From Dendrolimus kikuchii (taxonomy: Eukaryota; Arthropoda; Insecta; Lepidoptera; Lasiocampidae), in NCBI GenBank assembly GCA_019925095.2, contig CM034409.1, forward strand, positions 8,306,501 through 8,370,500: a DNA stretch of 64,000 nt, read 5' to 3'. A model generated the notes under the pieces. That model was not told the DNA's origin and searched no databases. It was given only the letters and a program-made list of their open reading frames with translations. The position numbers were made by a program, and so were the translations under genes. Shown piece by piece: positions 20,370 to 31,962 of this stretch. How positions within the stretch are numbered: the stretch's first letter is position 1; each line of letters opens with the position of its first letter.

Positions 20370-21272
20370 GCTTTTGCGGAATTAACCGCCAAAAATTACG
20401 TTAAATTGACCATTGTCCATGCGTGTCATAAGGTTAACGGTCTTCGACGAGCGTTCGTCTAGTGTAGGGTTTGCTATTAAACGCTTGTGTTTAAATTCCC
20501 GCGATTCGAAAACGCTCGTCTAAACGTCACTGTAAATTCGTGAGTGTCAATCAAATCGACAATTCAACACGTCTACGAGTGGCGCCACCGTCCATACGAT
20601 ACTGCATATTCACTCTCTTCAAATCAAAATCTACAACGAGCTATCGGTGAGTCGAATCTAACTATTTACAAGCGCATTTTTCAAAATATCAAACTTTCAA
20701 TCGAACATCTAGTTTCAGTCACAGTATCTGCAATATATATTGGGTTTGTATTGTTCCCTCTTTTAAGTGGTGGTCGTTTACAAACTTCGTAGGCTGCAAA
20801 TGACTTAACGTTGTATGGGACCGAAATAAGGGGCTACCTAAATGGAGTTCTTCATCTCGTTTGCGGAATTAACCGCAAAATTTATGACGAGTCTTCATCA
20901 AGTTTCAGTCACAGTAGCTGCAATATATATACCACCGGGTTTGTATTTTTCTCCTCTCTTAGATGTCCGTTCGTTACATACTCCGTAAGCTGCGTACGGC
21001 GTGACGCTTTACGCAATCGAAATATGGGGTTACCTAAATAGATTTCGATATCTCGCTTGCGGAATTAACCGCCTAAAATTAATTCAAATTGACCATTATC
21101 CATGGGAACCATATTGTTAATGGTTTTCGACGAGATTTCATCAAGTTTCAGTTAGAGTATCTGCAATATATACTGGATTTGTGTTTTTCCCCTCTCTTAG
21201 ATGGCTGTCCGTTACATACGCCGTAGGCTGCGTACGGCGTGACGCTGTACGCGACTGACATACGGGACTACT
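20370..21272. repeat. Irregular tandem repeat, ~190-243 bp units
   Basis: The anchors 'GCGGAATTAACCGC' (20376, 20863, 21059) and 'AGTTTCAGT.A.AGTA' (20711, 20901, 21144) recur in constant order with 'TGCAATATATA', 'CCTCT(C/T)TTA' and 'GCTGCGTACGGCGTGACGCT'. About three and a half units are present. No match occurs elsewhere in the window. Frames at 20544-20792 and 20811-21041 run through different units and share no protein logic, so I do not call genes. Confidence 0.7.
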
Positions 21273-21799
21273 AATTTGAATAAAAATTTAACTTTTAATC
21301 ACGAAACACGTTATAACGTACTACAGTAGTTAATAGTAGTAGTATTTCATGATTTGAAATGTAGTAAAGTAAAAACGCTTCGAACTAATTACCCATGAAA
21401 TGAAAACGCTTACATGAAAGCAACCGTCCAAATGCCGGTAGTTTAGAATTTCAACCATGAAAACATATTAAAAATTATTCAAAAACATTTCACGGCTAAA
21501 AACATTATACGAGTGCTAAACGGACCAATTCTCCAGAAATATACCAATACAAAAACGTCGTAAGCGACTTTAAATTCTTACACATATACGTCATTACACA
21601 GATAAGCCTATAGAATGAGATGAAAGATGCACAATTGCTAGTGTTACAAAGAGATAGTTATACATCTAAGAGCGAGGCGTTAATCGGTAGGCGTGCCCAA
21701 ATAGACAAGTCTTGCTGCTTGAAAACATGTTTTTTATTACGCTTTACGGTTCAGTACAAAATGGACTTCAATTAGTGACGGTGGATTCCAGTGCAATTA
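21273..21799. other. Unassigned AT-rich stretch
   Basis: No gene or repeat family is recognised. Confidence 0.4.
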
Positions 21800-22030
21800 A
21801 TCAAAGCTAGTAATAAACTACTGGTTGAACTATTCAAGTATTACACCCACATATATGCTTGGGATTTTATGACCAAACTCGTTTTGGTTCGCAGAGCTCG
21901 CGGCATATGCCTATAGAATATTTTGACGGTTAATTTTTTCTTAATTACCTGACATTTTTTAATCTATTACCTTTTTTTACCGATTCTGTAGTAAAGTAAT
22001 GGTTGAACTAATCAAATATATGCTTGAGAT

Positions 22031-22341
22031 TTTATTTTATTTTTTATTGCAGAAGTTCAGCAGACAGACACTTGATGGAAAACGGTTACAATCGCCTATG
22101 GACATTTGCAACACCAAAGGTGCTACAAATGCGCTGCTGATCTCTTAAGGGAGACTGGAACCTGGTCACTAATACCGGAACACAAGTCAAGGTTGTTATG
22201 GCGACATACTGTAGACCAGGGGTGGTAGCCATCCAGGCCGTCAAATGCCCTACCACCTGGCTGTAAGTTGTTTGGTCGCCTCTTACGATAGGCCGCCCGG
22301 CCGTAGGAAATTGTATTCTTTCTCCGTTCCTGCACAGATAA
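22031..22341 (-). mobile_element. SINE-A copy 9, 3' part of a composite insertion
   Basis: This is a full-length minus-strand copy. The poly(A) shows as a T/A-rich run at 22031-22047 and the 5' end 'ATCTGTGCAGGAACGG' reversed is at 22320-22338. It joins directly to block X-K at 22342, with no repeat sequence between. Confidence 0.87.
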
Positions 22342-22562
22342 AAGTTTTGGACACGCGTGCTTTAACCAACAAGCTACCACGACTTTTCTCACTTACTAGT
22401 TAAAATTTAACATATACTTGTACATATAGAAGTAATTAATGTCAACTTTCTTGATGTGATATGAATAATTCAAGTTTAAATGGCATCATGATGGCATCAT
22501 AGTGGTGCCATTATGATGACGGAGAACGACTATTCCAACACGATGCTATTAGCAAATTTGAA
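22342..22562 (-). mobile_element. X block plus SINE-K head (5' part of composite insertion)
   Basis: Its reverse complement matches 61808-61993 almost base for base: 'TCGTTCTCCGTCATCATAA', 'TTTAAACTTGAATTATTC', 'AAGAAAGTTGACATTAATTA', then the tRNA-like head 'GTCGTGGTAGCTTGTTGG' and 'GCACGCGTGTCCAAAAC', where SINE-A begins. The tRNA head is better preserved here than at 61951. Confidence 0.75.
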
Positions 22563-22839
22563 AACTTATGACCAAATTCGCTTTTGTTCGCAGAGCTTGC
22601 GGCATATGTGGGACATTTTAACGGTTAACTTTTTTCTATTAACTATATTATTGTACATGTTTTGATCTGCTGCTTTTTCTACCGATTCTCTAATAAACTA
22701 CTGGTTGAACTATTCAAGTATTAGGTGCACGAACATAAAATTACCTACATGCTTTAGATTTTGGACCGACTCGTTTTTGTTCGCAGAGCTTGCATCTTGT
22801 GACTTCAAGATGTTGTAGAAATTATTTACTTTTGAAGTG

Positions 22840-22910
22840 AAACATCTATAATATAGACGGGGTCTTACGATTTTTCGCTCACGAAAAAGCGTCACGGCCG
22901 CGTGTTCTAA
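22840..22910 (+). repeat. Family W copy 1
   Basis: 'GACGGGGTCTTACGATTTTT' and 'ACGAAAAAGCGTCACGGCC' match 50101-50165. It is a short piece of an interspersed lepidopteran repeat. Confidence 0.6.
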
Positions 22911-23164
22911 TACTTACATTTTAAACTCGTGATATCTTTCGAATGGAATGTCCGAATTGAATTCAAAAAGTTATATAAAGGTATTGAAGCAGTTTTGAAT
23001 ATGAAGTTATTTATTTTGATAAGGATGAATACCAAGACATAAATAGAGAGCATTTTCTAGCGGCGACATTTTAATTAAATTTCTAAAATAAAAGAACACT
23101 TATTGTGGCATAACTATAATAGCTAGACATATGCTGTCGCGACACTTTTTGTAAATAATGATGT

Positions 23165-23460
23165 GTTCTGCAAAGTCGTAGTACATTATTTTATTCTATC
23201 AAGTACATTAACAATCTGCCCGTAAAGCTTCAAGTTAAAATATTGTTGCGATTCATTTTTCCACTTGTCCGTTGCCATTCGTTTTTCCACTTGTCCGTTG
23301 CGATTAATTTTTCCACTTATCCGTTGCCATTCGTTTTTCCACTTGTCCGTTGCGATTCGTTTTTCAACTCGTCCGTTGCCATTCGTTTTTCAACTTGTCC
23401 GTTGCGATTCGTTTTTGCACTAGTCCGTTGAAGTTTCACTTCTAATATGTGTCCCAGCAC
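23165..23460 (+). repeat. 26-bp minisatellite (7 units) in a foldback arm
   Basis: Seven exact-length 26-bp units at 23245-23426 follow 'GTTGCGATTCGTTTTTCCAC' plus 'TTGTCC'. Positions 5-6 alternate between GCGATT and GCCATT, giving a 52-bp higher-order unit. The left flank ('CAATCTGCCCGTAAAGCTTC') and right flank ('GTTGAAGTTTCACTTC' to 'GTCCCAGCACA') equal the right arm of the foldback element at 50345-50566, which has only one such unit. A 62-codon frame across it is repeat-driven. Confidence 0.88.
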
Positions 23461-24229
23461 ACATTTCGATTTTTTAGTTTAAATTTAAAAAAAAATCTAC
23501 TTCTTAGTTGCTTGAATAGCTTAAGAAAAAATAAATTTAAGCATCTGTAGAAATAGTACATCTACCGGCACGCGTATATACAAATTTTGCCTTTCTAAGA
23601 GTGGAAGATCTGGGAGCTCTTCAACAAGGGTGACTCTCAATTTCTCTGTGATTCACTCATCATATCCTAACTTGGTGACAATAGAACCACCTCACAAGTA
23701 TACTCTTTAGAATAAAGAAAAGAAAAATTGAAAAAAATTGACGAAGAAATCGCGTGACAAACAAAAACGTAACCACAGTCAAATTAAGCACCTCCTCTTT
23801 TTGGAAGTCGGTTAAAAAAAGAATTCAAGAAAAAAATTGTGTAAGTTACTAATTTTAAAACTACACGGTTGAATTGTCATTCTTAGAATTATTCTCCAAG
23901 ATTTCGATATATTTTCTGCCTTTAAAGTTTTCTAAAAGCAATAACTATGTCAATATCAATCTTCATCACATTAAATTGAGTACAACATAATTGCTAAATA
24001 ATGACACGATATTAATTCAACAGGTAGAGACAAACGTCATTATCCTAGCACGAAGAACAGCACATTAGCGAGCATTCTCTAAATTACCCATAAAATATGA
24101 CCCTAGGCTCCATTAGTCGACTCCTGCGCATCACTTTTAGAGTTCCTTCGACGAATATATTATAAAAAAATCTTTTAATTTTTAATTAATTTAAAAAAAT
24201 CATATAATATATGCATATTATATTTTTAT
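23461..24229. other. Unassigned AT-rich stretch
   Basis: No gene or family is recognised. Confidence 0.4.
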
Positions 24230-24345
24230 ATATATTTCTTATATTCGTGTGTAGGTCACTGAACACTTGGATCCGGTAGGTGGCGCTGCAATTGGTGTCT
24301 ACATTTTTTTTTCCAAGGCAATGCCTGTTCGTCGGGCCTGCTATT
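24230..24345 (+). mobile_element. Helitron-like 3' end fragment (H5)
   Basis: 'TCCGGTAGGTGGCGCTGCAA' and then 'CTGTTCGTCGGGCCTGC' correspond to the last 100 bp of H1, with the terminal CTAG degraded. Confidence 0.55.
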
Positions 24346-25548
24346 TCTTTTATAAAAAACAAACAGATCTAAAATAAAAAGTTTATTTGATTATTGTGTT
24401 TTTATTTATTTGATATTATACTATAATAATTATAAATAAAAACTTAATCCTAAGTAAATCTAATTTACTAATTTGAAAACATTATATGTTACACTTATTA
24501 AAATTGTTTTAGATCTTATTTAATTTCTAAATTGTATAGAAAAGGTCGCCTGGAGGCGTAACGCTTTTTCCTTACGTGACATTTCTGACAGTTCACTCTA
24601 GTAAGCCGTATAAAAGGACTTCGTACAAATAATAATCTATATTGTAATATAAATTATAAGAAGACAACGGATGTACAAATAGATAAGTAGGATAAATAGA
24701 TTACTAGATTTGTTAAATAGTGTACTAAGAAAGACAAGTAATATATAAAAGTAATACATAAATTGAATTAGGTTTAGAAATACATGTAATAAAAAAAAAG
24801 CATAAAAATACCCGTTCCTGACCAACGTGGCGACAGGAGAGGCAGAAAAAAAACTGTTTTATCTATGATAAACTACAAAAATAAGCAAGTCCCTGATAAA
24901 ATTATGTACAGAACCATCCTTCATTGACAGCTCCCATACAGGCTTGTAAGTTTTTTTGTTCCTAGCGCATGTCAGCTTTTTTCAATGCGCACGCGTCGCT
25001 CCCGGTGGTGCGGTGGCAAAAAAGTCACATTAACCGCAATGTACACCTTTCGATACCGGTTCGAGTCTAATTGATTATTAAATATACGTTTTTTCTTCTA
25101 ACTTTATCGGACTGGCTGATAACTGTTATTTGATAAAGCTATATTTTATTAGGTACGATTAACTGTTAATGAAAGAGCAAGAAAGAAGAAACAAAAAGGC
25201 TTTATTTGAAGAACGTGGCGACGTAATTACATTATTACATATTATTATTATAAATAAGTACATAATATTTTGAAAGTTTGCACATCGCATCTTCAGCAAA
25301 CAAGGTGCTCAGCATAGCGTTGTGCCGGAATTATATCCGAGACAACACTGATTTTCAGTGCAAGCCTTTTTTGGCGTGAGACCAAAACGACCCAATTTTT
25401 GTTAAACTAATTTTATTAATCAAATATGTAATAAGTAAACCAAATAAATACATTTAAATAAAAACCAAAAATAAAATCTTAAAAGTATGTTTTTCAGCGT
25501 TAAGTCCCAGGTGCTTCCAAGATTTTGTTTTGCACTCCGGTACAACTT
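24346..25548. other. Unassigned AT-rich stretch
   Basis: No gene is seen. A small GC-richer patch lies at about 24965-25030 ('CGCACGCGTCGCTCCCGG'). Confidence 0.4.
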
Positions 25549-25893
25549 TTATATATTAATACGTGAAGCAAAAACACAGCAAAAAAGTTTGCACCCCTTT
25601 TTACGAAAATTGCTCGGACGGAGGACTATGAAATTTCACACACTTAATAGTTTATATAGAGAACGAGTGCAGAATGCTAATTTTTTTTTTTAATTATGCA
25701 TAAAAAATACATTAAATCCATAAAAAAATTACACACACTACCATGTATTTGAAACACACACGCATATATACTCTTTTTTTATTGTTAAAGTCAAATTAAC
25801 AGTGTAGCCTTGGCGAAATCTGTGATTATAGAAGTATATATAGTCTTTGACATTAATTATTATGGTCGAATTTCGACCACGGGCGGCCACTAG
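25549..25893 (+). mobile_element. Hel-D copy 1
   Basis: It runs from 'TATATTAATACGTGAAGC' through 'CTTTTTACGAAAATTGCTCG', 'TATGAAATTTCACACACTTA' and 'GCCTTGGCGAAATCTGTGAT' to 'TTTCGACCACGGGCGGCCAC' plus TAG, ending CTAG before T. The same layout occurs at 36759 and reversed at 44566. Ends and the absence of duplication fit a short Helitron. Frames inside are not genes. Confidence 0.75.
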
Positions 25894-27114
25894 TCCATAT
25901 AAATCTTTTAAAAAATAACTGTAATTCAAACTACGTTTTAACATGTTTAAGCGCAGCAATTTATTTGATGTTTATATCGACCTACCGGCCACTTTTCAGT
26001 AGCCGTGATCACGGTAGACAAAGATGTCAAGTGTGACAGTAATGTTAAAGTTATTATTTAATTTACGTCAACTTGTTCATTTTTATTATTTTTGTTTATG
26101 GTTACATTTACTAACGTAATATAATTGACTAATTATGATAATGACGAAGACGATTTAAAAAAAGTCCCGTTTAAAAAAGTTGACAAAACTGTTCAAAAAA
26201 TTCTGGAATTTATAATCGTTCTTTATAAAATATTCATCTACATGTCACATATATTACAAACCAACATGTAACTGAAGCTTCGTTCGTGTTGCCATAACGT
26301 CGTGTTTATTAGTGAATTTTGACGACATCTTTTTGGTTATATTCGTCTATCCCACGGAAAGGATGTCATTTACCGGGGTAAAATGTATCCTAAGTCAACA
26401 CCAGGAATATATACTAGCTCCGTGTCTAGTCACGTTTCATTTAAATCCATTCAGTAGGCTTCACGTGATGTTCTCAAAGGCAGACAGATAGACAAAAATT
26501 CTAAAATTTCTGCTTATCCGAGTTTGGCCCCGTGATTTTTTCTCATCTAGGAAACCCCCTAATATTAAATTATAGATAGATAAGTATTTTTACTACCTAG
26601 GTACTTATTTACGTAATATATTTCATACTTTTCTGTGATAGCATATACAGAGTTACATTATGAGCTATCAATTAAAAAAAAATACGTTCCAAAATAACCA
26701 TTTTAATCAGCAATATATTATTTTTATGTACCCTTTCTAATCATTCCAATTCATGCTCCTACGTTCGATCCTTTTTGACTTCTTACAAAGTTGTTTTGTA
26801 TGGTTATTATGGCCGAAGTCATCCAATCAATGCTAAACGATTTAGCGGTATACTACAGACATCAAGGGCTCGTATATTCACATAGGTAATCGCTTCTCTA
26901 ATAACATCTCGCTAGTTTAATAACATTTTATGCCAGAACTATGAAATATAAAGTGCGCTGTATAAATTTATGGAAGGAAAAATAAAACGCAACGAATTTG
27001 ATTTTAGACTTTACACTTTTTTAGTTTATGGGTCATTGTTTAGATCTTTTACTTCAGTTTTAGATATAGTTTCACATGGTTTGTAAATCGGGCTAGTGTC
27101 AAGTATTTATAAAT
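25894..27114. other. Mostly unassigned; repeat scraps
   Basis: 26060-26110 ('GTCAACTTGTTCATTTTTAT', 'TTTGTTTATGGTTA') matches 31690-31755. 26400-26580 resembles the family L end ('GACAAAAATTCTAAAATTTC'). The rest is unassigned. Confidence 0.45.
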
Positions 27115-27300
27115 TGTCGTCAGCCAACCATTGTCTACAGCTGGACGTAGGCCTCCTAAAATTTTCGCCACTTAAGCCCCCTCCGCTGTCCTTATCCAGT
27201 CACCACCGACGACCTTTCATGGGTCGTCGCTTTATCGGGCTGGAGGACATCCTACACTACGTTTGCCGAGACGTGGGCTCCCCTGCAGGAGTCGTCAGCT
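27115..27300 (-). mobile_element. LINE-R (RTE-like) 3' fragment 2
   Basis: On the minus strand it matches the end of LINE-R at 43533-43960: 'CACGTCTCGGCAAACGTAGT', 'GTCCTCCAGCCCG' and 'GGAGGCCTACGTCCAGCTGT', ending in 'GGCTGACGAC'. The 9-mer GTCGTCAGC appears at both edges (27117 and 27292). It may be a target duplication or simply the tail motif. Confidence 0.7.
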
Positions 27301-28059
27301 CCACCGGCCAAGCAAAAATTTGAATTTTTTATTTTTTATTCTTCATGAAATATATAAAGTTACATTTAAACGTGTATATATAAAAAGATTATTGAAAGTA
27401 GATGAAGTGAAAGTTTTAAGTCAGTCATATCGACGCAAGTGAAGATCCACTTTTTTTGAGCTGCTATTGCCAATAACCCACACTTGACATTCTCTGTTAC
27501 TGTGACATTGATCGAATCAGCGCCAGTAACGTTGAAGCCAAATCGCCAAAAATAGAATAGAATAGAAGATCCACCGTCTCTTCTTACTCCTATGGGAAAT
27601 ATGTATGTACGACAGTGTGTATGTACTTACATTTTTTATAACAAAATTCCATGCACAACAGTCACTAGTAACAGTTACAATTTAAATGTCTTATAGCAAA
27701 AACTATAATATAATTCATTAGTAAAGTATTGACGTTTGTACAATCACGAAACCCGAACAAAAAATATATTTAGGTCCTAAGAAATCATCTGTCAACTGTC
27801 ACCTGTCAAATGATTCCCTGCTATGTCAATCCGATGTTTTTAAGTTGTCAAAGCTCATTTCAACGATAATCTTGCAATGTGAGACATCTTAATTTTATTG
27901 TTGTATTTAAAATGCCTTTAATTAATTATTGTCATACACCTGCTTTTAGGATTTTTATTTTGATTTTTAAATGAAAACAGTTTCTTGTGAAATTCCCTAT
28001 AAGCCTTTTTATAGCGCAACGCAACGACAAGAGCGCTTTAAATCCTTATCATGTCCCTG
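27301..28059. other. Unassigned AT-rich stretch
   Basis: No gene or family is recognised. Short direct repeats of 'CTGTCAACTGTCACCTGTCA' type occur near 27790. Confidence 0.4.
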
Positions 28060-28260
28060 CTCCTTCTGGGATAATATTAATGTTAGTGACAATTCAGTGC
28101 GTGTTTGTAATGCCACATTGTTATTAATTGTTTATGTCATTAAACATTAACAAATAACGTATGTATATACACTAATGTAGCCAATCATTAACGGATTTAT
28201 TTTTAAGGCTATAAGCAAGACGCATTTGGCCAACTGACTCTAATAAAATAATCCTAGATG
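28060..28260 (+). repeat. Family O copy 2
   Basis: It is colinear with 2325-2510. 'GGATAATATTAATGTTAGTG', 'CATTAAACATTAACAAATAA' and 'GCTATAAGCAAGACGCATTT' are the shared landmarks. Confidence 0.5.
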
Positions 28261-30460
28261 AAGCAGAGACTATAAGTACAATGATTACGGACCCGGTACA
28301 GAGCTGGCGTGGCCTTTGTGAACACGTAGATAATGTGATAACTCGAATGAAAATTGACTGGTACTGCTTGTCAAGGGCTGCTGTTCGATCCTTGCCTAGT
28401 ATAAGTTAGGTAGAATATCGCTCCAACAATTTTGCTGTCTACCCTATTTCTGTGTGAGGCGACAGCCAATGCATAGCAGGGTAGGAGCAGCCATTTTGGA
28501 CACTTACTGTCGAGGTTTTAAGCAAACCAGGAGGAGGTTTTAAGGAAATGTTTTTTAGATAACGTTCATTATATTTTCTGTGATTACTGGCCGTGCCAAG
28601 AACTTACTATATGTACTTAGACTTTGTTAAAAGTGTTAGCTCTAAGGTGGAATGTAGTGCCGTGTGCTGTTCCTGTGTGTAACCTGAACCAAGATAGGAG
28701 AGGGCCGATCTCAACGTTGGTGGACTTTCTACTTTTCTAGTACAAGGATCTAGGTCATATCTCTCTCAAACAGTCCATCACAAATTGAACCAGCATTTTA
28801 TTCGTGGGCTACAGCGCCCCACAGTTGCTATTTGTCCCGATACCTTGGGACATGTCACCGTTATTACTAATGGTGTCCCGACGATGTTTAAAATTTCCCG
28901 ACAAATAAGACTGTCTAATCCAATTAACATAGAACACGCCGAATTGCGATGCGAGATTTGGAGTTTGTGGTGGGGAGGAGAGAAGATGCCGTATATTTGA
29001 CGAACGGTATCACCTAGGAGCCAACAATCGAAGCTATTCTTAATGTAAGGTTAATTTTAAAATGCGTTATGAAGAACTTTAGAATAATTGTATCCTATGC
29101 TTACTAACCAATAATAAATTTTTGTTCCAAATTGTCTCTTAGTGATTCCTTTACTACAAAAAATTTCCTCACGAAAATGTCCCGTCAGCGTCTTAGGAAG
29201 ATGGCAATCCTATACTAATTTATATTAAAAACTATATCAACTGTTGAAATGTTCAAATTTCCACCTTTTATAAGTAGTTCTATGAATTGTAATCTTATAT
29301 CGTTTAAGCGTTAACAACACCACTCTTCTTTTTACCTCTCTTCATAGTAAAAAGTGCTCTGCGATTATAAAATATTATAATTATAATTATAAGAGTAAGT
29401 TTTTTCGTTGTGCAAACTTGTTGCATTAAAATTCTGCAACGTCAACACTCCAGTATAACAGCTACATCAGAAAGAACAGTCTTGATTTAATGAAATAACG
29501 ACGTGAGTACTTAAAATGTGTCCTCTTCGAGTCGTATTTCCCATTCCTGAGGATCGTGACCTTTCCCCAATATATTTTCATGCACTATTTTTCGCCATCG
29601 GTGATGATCAACATAGAGCTTAGGATTTGGCCCTAAAGGCCTACTTGAAAATTTTACTCTGTATACATACATAAATAAATAAATATTGTGGTAACTTTAC
29701 AATGTAAATAAATGAATAAGTAATTATCATTTTAAATTATCATCAGTAACATTGCTCTAAAAAAAATTTCATTTTGATTGCCAGACCAAAAATCAAGAAG
29801 CAACTTGTCACATGGCGATTCCAAGCAATTATTACCACTTAAGCAAATCAAAGTTAATAACATTAAGTATTATGTGGATAATTGTTGGTGGACGCGAAGG
29901 TATCTGGTTGGCAATTTGTTCGCAATTATAGTTGTTTTGGGGAAGGCGCGCGCTGCGGCAGGTGCGCGGTGCGCCCATCACGCGCACAGGGCGTCGCGTG
30001 CGCAGAGCATCTTTAGTACCGTGTTACCAGACCAAAATTAAAATTTGCGGACTCATATACATAATGAACCTCAATATAACGATTTTCTCGAGTTAACAAA
30101 TTCTTAGAAATTCCCTAAAACAGGCCGTAAAAGTTAATACAAAATATACCTTTACCTTACAAACACACTATTGTAAAAATCTCTTTATAACGAACTTTCA
30201 ATAATTGCAAAATATAAATAGAAGTATAATTAACCTCTGTGCAACAATTTTTATCAACCTTTGCTTAAGTATTCTACCGATCCATGTAACTAGAATTCAT
30301 ATGGCGATAAGTTCAAACCATACTTGTTTACAGTAAGACAATCCTGAAATTTAAACTTTCCAAAGCTTAGCTAGTTAACTATATCCATCCATCCCATACA
30401 TCCATCCATTTTTAGAAACTTTTTTCTTCATTATATTAATACTCGTATGATACAAATCTA
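28261..30460. other. Largest unassigned stretch, with a CpG-dense patch
   Basis: No repeat family matches elsewhere in the window. Two frames (28785-29000 and 29778-30041) lack recognisable domains. 29940-30010 is a sharp CpG- and GC-rich island ('AAGGCGCGCGCTGCGGC', 'GGTGCGCGGTGCGCCC', 'GGGCGTCGCGTGCGCAG') in AT-rich DNA. It encodes an Ala/Arg/His-rich run in the second frame. This is the best candidate place for a host exon or promoter, but nothing proves it. Confidence 0.4.
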
Positions 30461-30848
30461 TCTATATTATAAAATGTTAAACATGCCGTGTGTGTGCGTT
30501 AAAGCTATTTAGAAAATTACAACTGGAATACACTATATAAACGATGGAGAACAAGATGCAATTTTTTTTAGATTTCTTGTCCGTTTGTTCGGGATTCACG
30601 TAAAAACTACTAGGTCGATATCGATGCGGCTTTCGCTGTTCGACAGCAAATTCTTAGACTTAAAATCTGCGCTACTATTTATCCTGGGAATTTTACCGGG
30701 AGCGGTTGGTAGTTGTTCGGGTGTATAAAAATTAGTTTATTCCGACAGTTTTCACCAAAACTACATTATTTTTTAAATGCTGCGGTATTTTGTGTTGCGG
30801 AAATCCCGCGGGAACTTCAAGTCAAACGTGGAGGAACATGGGTCCTAG
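30461..30848 (+). mobile_element. Hel-C copy 2
   Basis: It starts 'TCTATATTATAAAATG' and ends 'AACATGGGTCCTAG' before T. In Helitron orientation it carries 'TTCGGGATTCACGTAAAAAC', 'ATCCTGGGAATTTTACCGGG', 'AGTTGTTCGGGTGTATAAAA' and 'GGAAATCCCGCGGGAA'. It has two modules of the ~127-bp unit. Confidence 0.75.
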
Positions 30849-31089
30849 TAAACTATATGTAGACAAGTTAAAAAAAAGCCTTTAATTTTTAATATTTCAT
30901 TTAATCTGGCAATACTGTCTTTTCTTACTGAACGCCCGATGCTTCCCAAATTTTCGATAATAAACACCAGACGACACCCTTAAGGCAAATTACGTTAATT
31001 GCAAGTTTACAATCAAATTGTTAGTAAGTAGTGCGTATTGGCATAAATGCTTTGAATAAATTTACTTTATAAGCCACCGTTTATATAAA

Positions 31090-31346
31090 ACTATTCGTTA
31101 CCCGCAACTTCGTCCGCGTAGAATTTAATTTAATTTAATTTACCTTCCGGTGCGGCTATGGGAGCAGCATGCACGTGGGCCTTTCATTTTTTTATATAAT
31201 TAAAGTAGCCTAAATAACTCCTTATAACATCAGCTATCTGCCAGTGAAAGCCCCGTCAAAATTCTCACCGGAGCAAACAGACAGACAGACAAAAATTTTA
31301 AAAATTGATTTTTTTTATATAAGTTAATTTATTATATTTGTATAGA
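31090..31346 (+). mobile_element. Family L copy 1 (Helitron-like fragment)
   Basis: It contains 'CGTTACCCGCAACTTCGTCC', 'TAGCCTAAATAACTCCTTAT', 'CAGCTATCTGCCAGTGAAAG' and 'GACAGACAAAAATTTTAAAA', matching 54990-55235. The terminal CTAG is lost. 30849-31089 before it is unassigned. Confidence 0.55.
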
Positions 31347-31962
31347 TTAAATCCGAAGAGCTATGTATATTTTTGATTTATACAAATATCAAACTTAGGC
31401 CTCTGGTTTAAAACAATATTCATTCTTAAGCCATTATTTGAGATTATAGACGGGAGAAGCAAGAAGAAATATGTTATATGGAACTAAAACTGAAAATCCA
31501 GCTGAAAATAATAAATAATTCAATTTGACATTCCTTTACAATAAATGATCCTAATATTTCATTAAAAGTCAAGGCTTTCCTTTAGTTTTACGTTTAACAT
31601 TCCTTCATAGAAATTAATCCTTATTGTAGGGTTGGATTTCCGTTAGTGTTAAAGACTTAGGCTGTGACCGAATGCGTCTTATTTAAAGCATTCCGCCAAC
31701 TTGTTCATTTTAATTATTTAGTTTTCATTTTGTTTATGGTTATTATTTACTCTATGGGAGCCTAATTTAATTTGCCACCGCTTCGCAACATGTTGTGGCT
31801 TGAAGAGAAGCGGCGCATGAAACTCTTCAGCAACATACCTAGCTCTAATAATTTTATATAATATTAAAATACGTGGGAGGAAAAAAACCGCTCTTAAAAC
31901 TATTACATAATATAGTAGTTTTATTGAGTATACTAGTCGCGGTAATTTAAGAAAATATTATA
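31347..31962. other. Unassigned stretch with repeat scraps
   Basis: 31620-31690 is an inverted scrap of family O, and 31690-31755 matches 26060-26110. The rest is unassigned. Confidence 0.4.

Larger units (their letters stand above)
21800..22810. repeat. ~178-bp tandem repeat, three units, interrupted
   Basis: Each unit has 'CTGGTTGAACTATTCAAGTA', 'GATTTTATGACCAAACTCG', 'GTTCGCAGAGCT(C/T)GCGGC' and 'CCGATTCT.TA.TAAA'. Unit starts are at about 21821, 21999 and 22701. The second unit is split by a ~530-bp insertion (22031-22562). Removing that restores the ~178-bp spacing. Non-coding. Confidence 0.75.

Noticed and set aside
20544..20792. Host exon ending at a GTGAGT-like donor
   Set aside because: No protein similarity, no matching acceptor or reading-frame evidence, and the block is part of an irregular tandem array. 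Kept only as a remote possibility.
23245..23426. CRISPR-like array of regular repeats
   Set aside because: The units are contiguous 26-bp tandem repeats without unique spacers, and the sequence context is an animal transposon arm.
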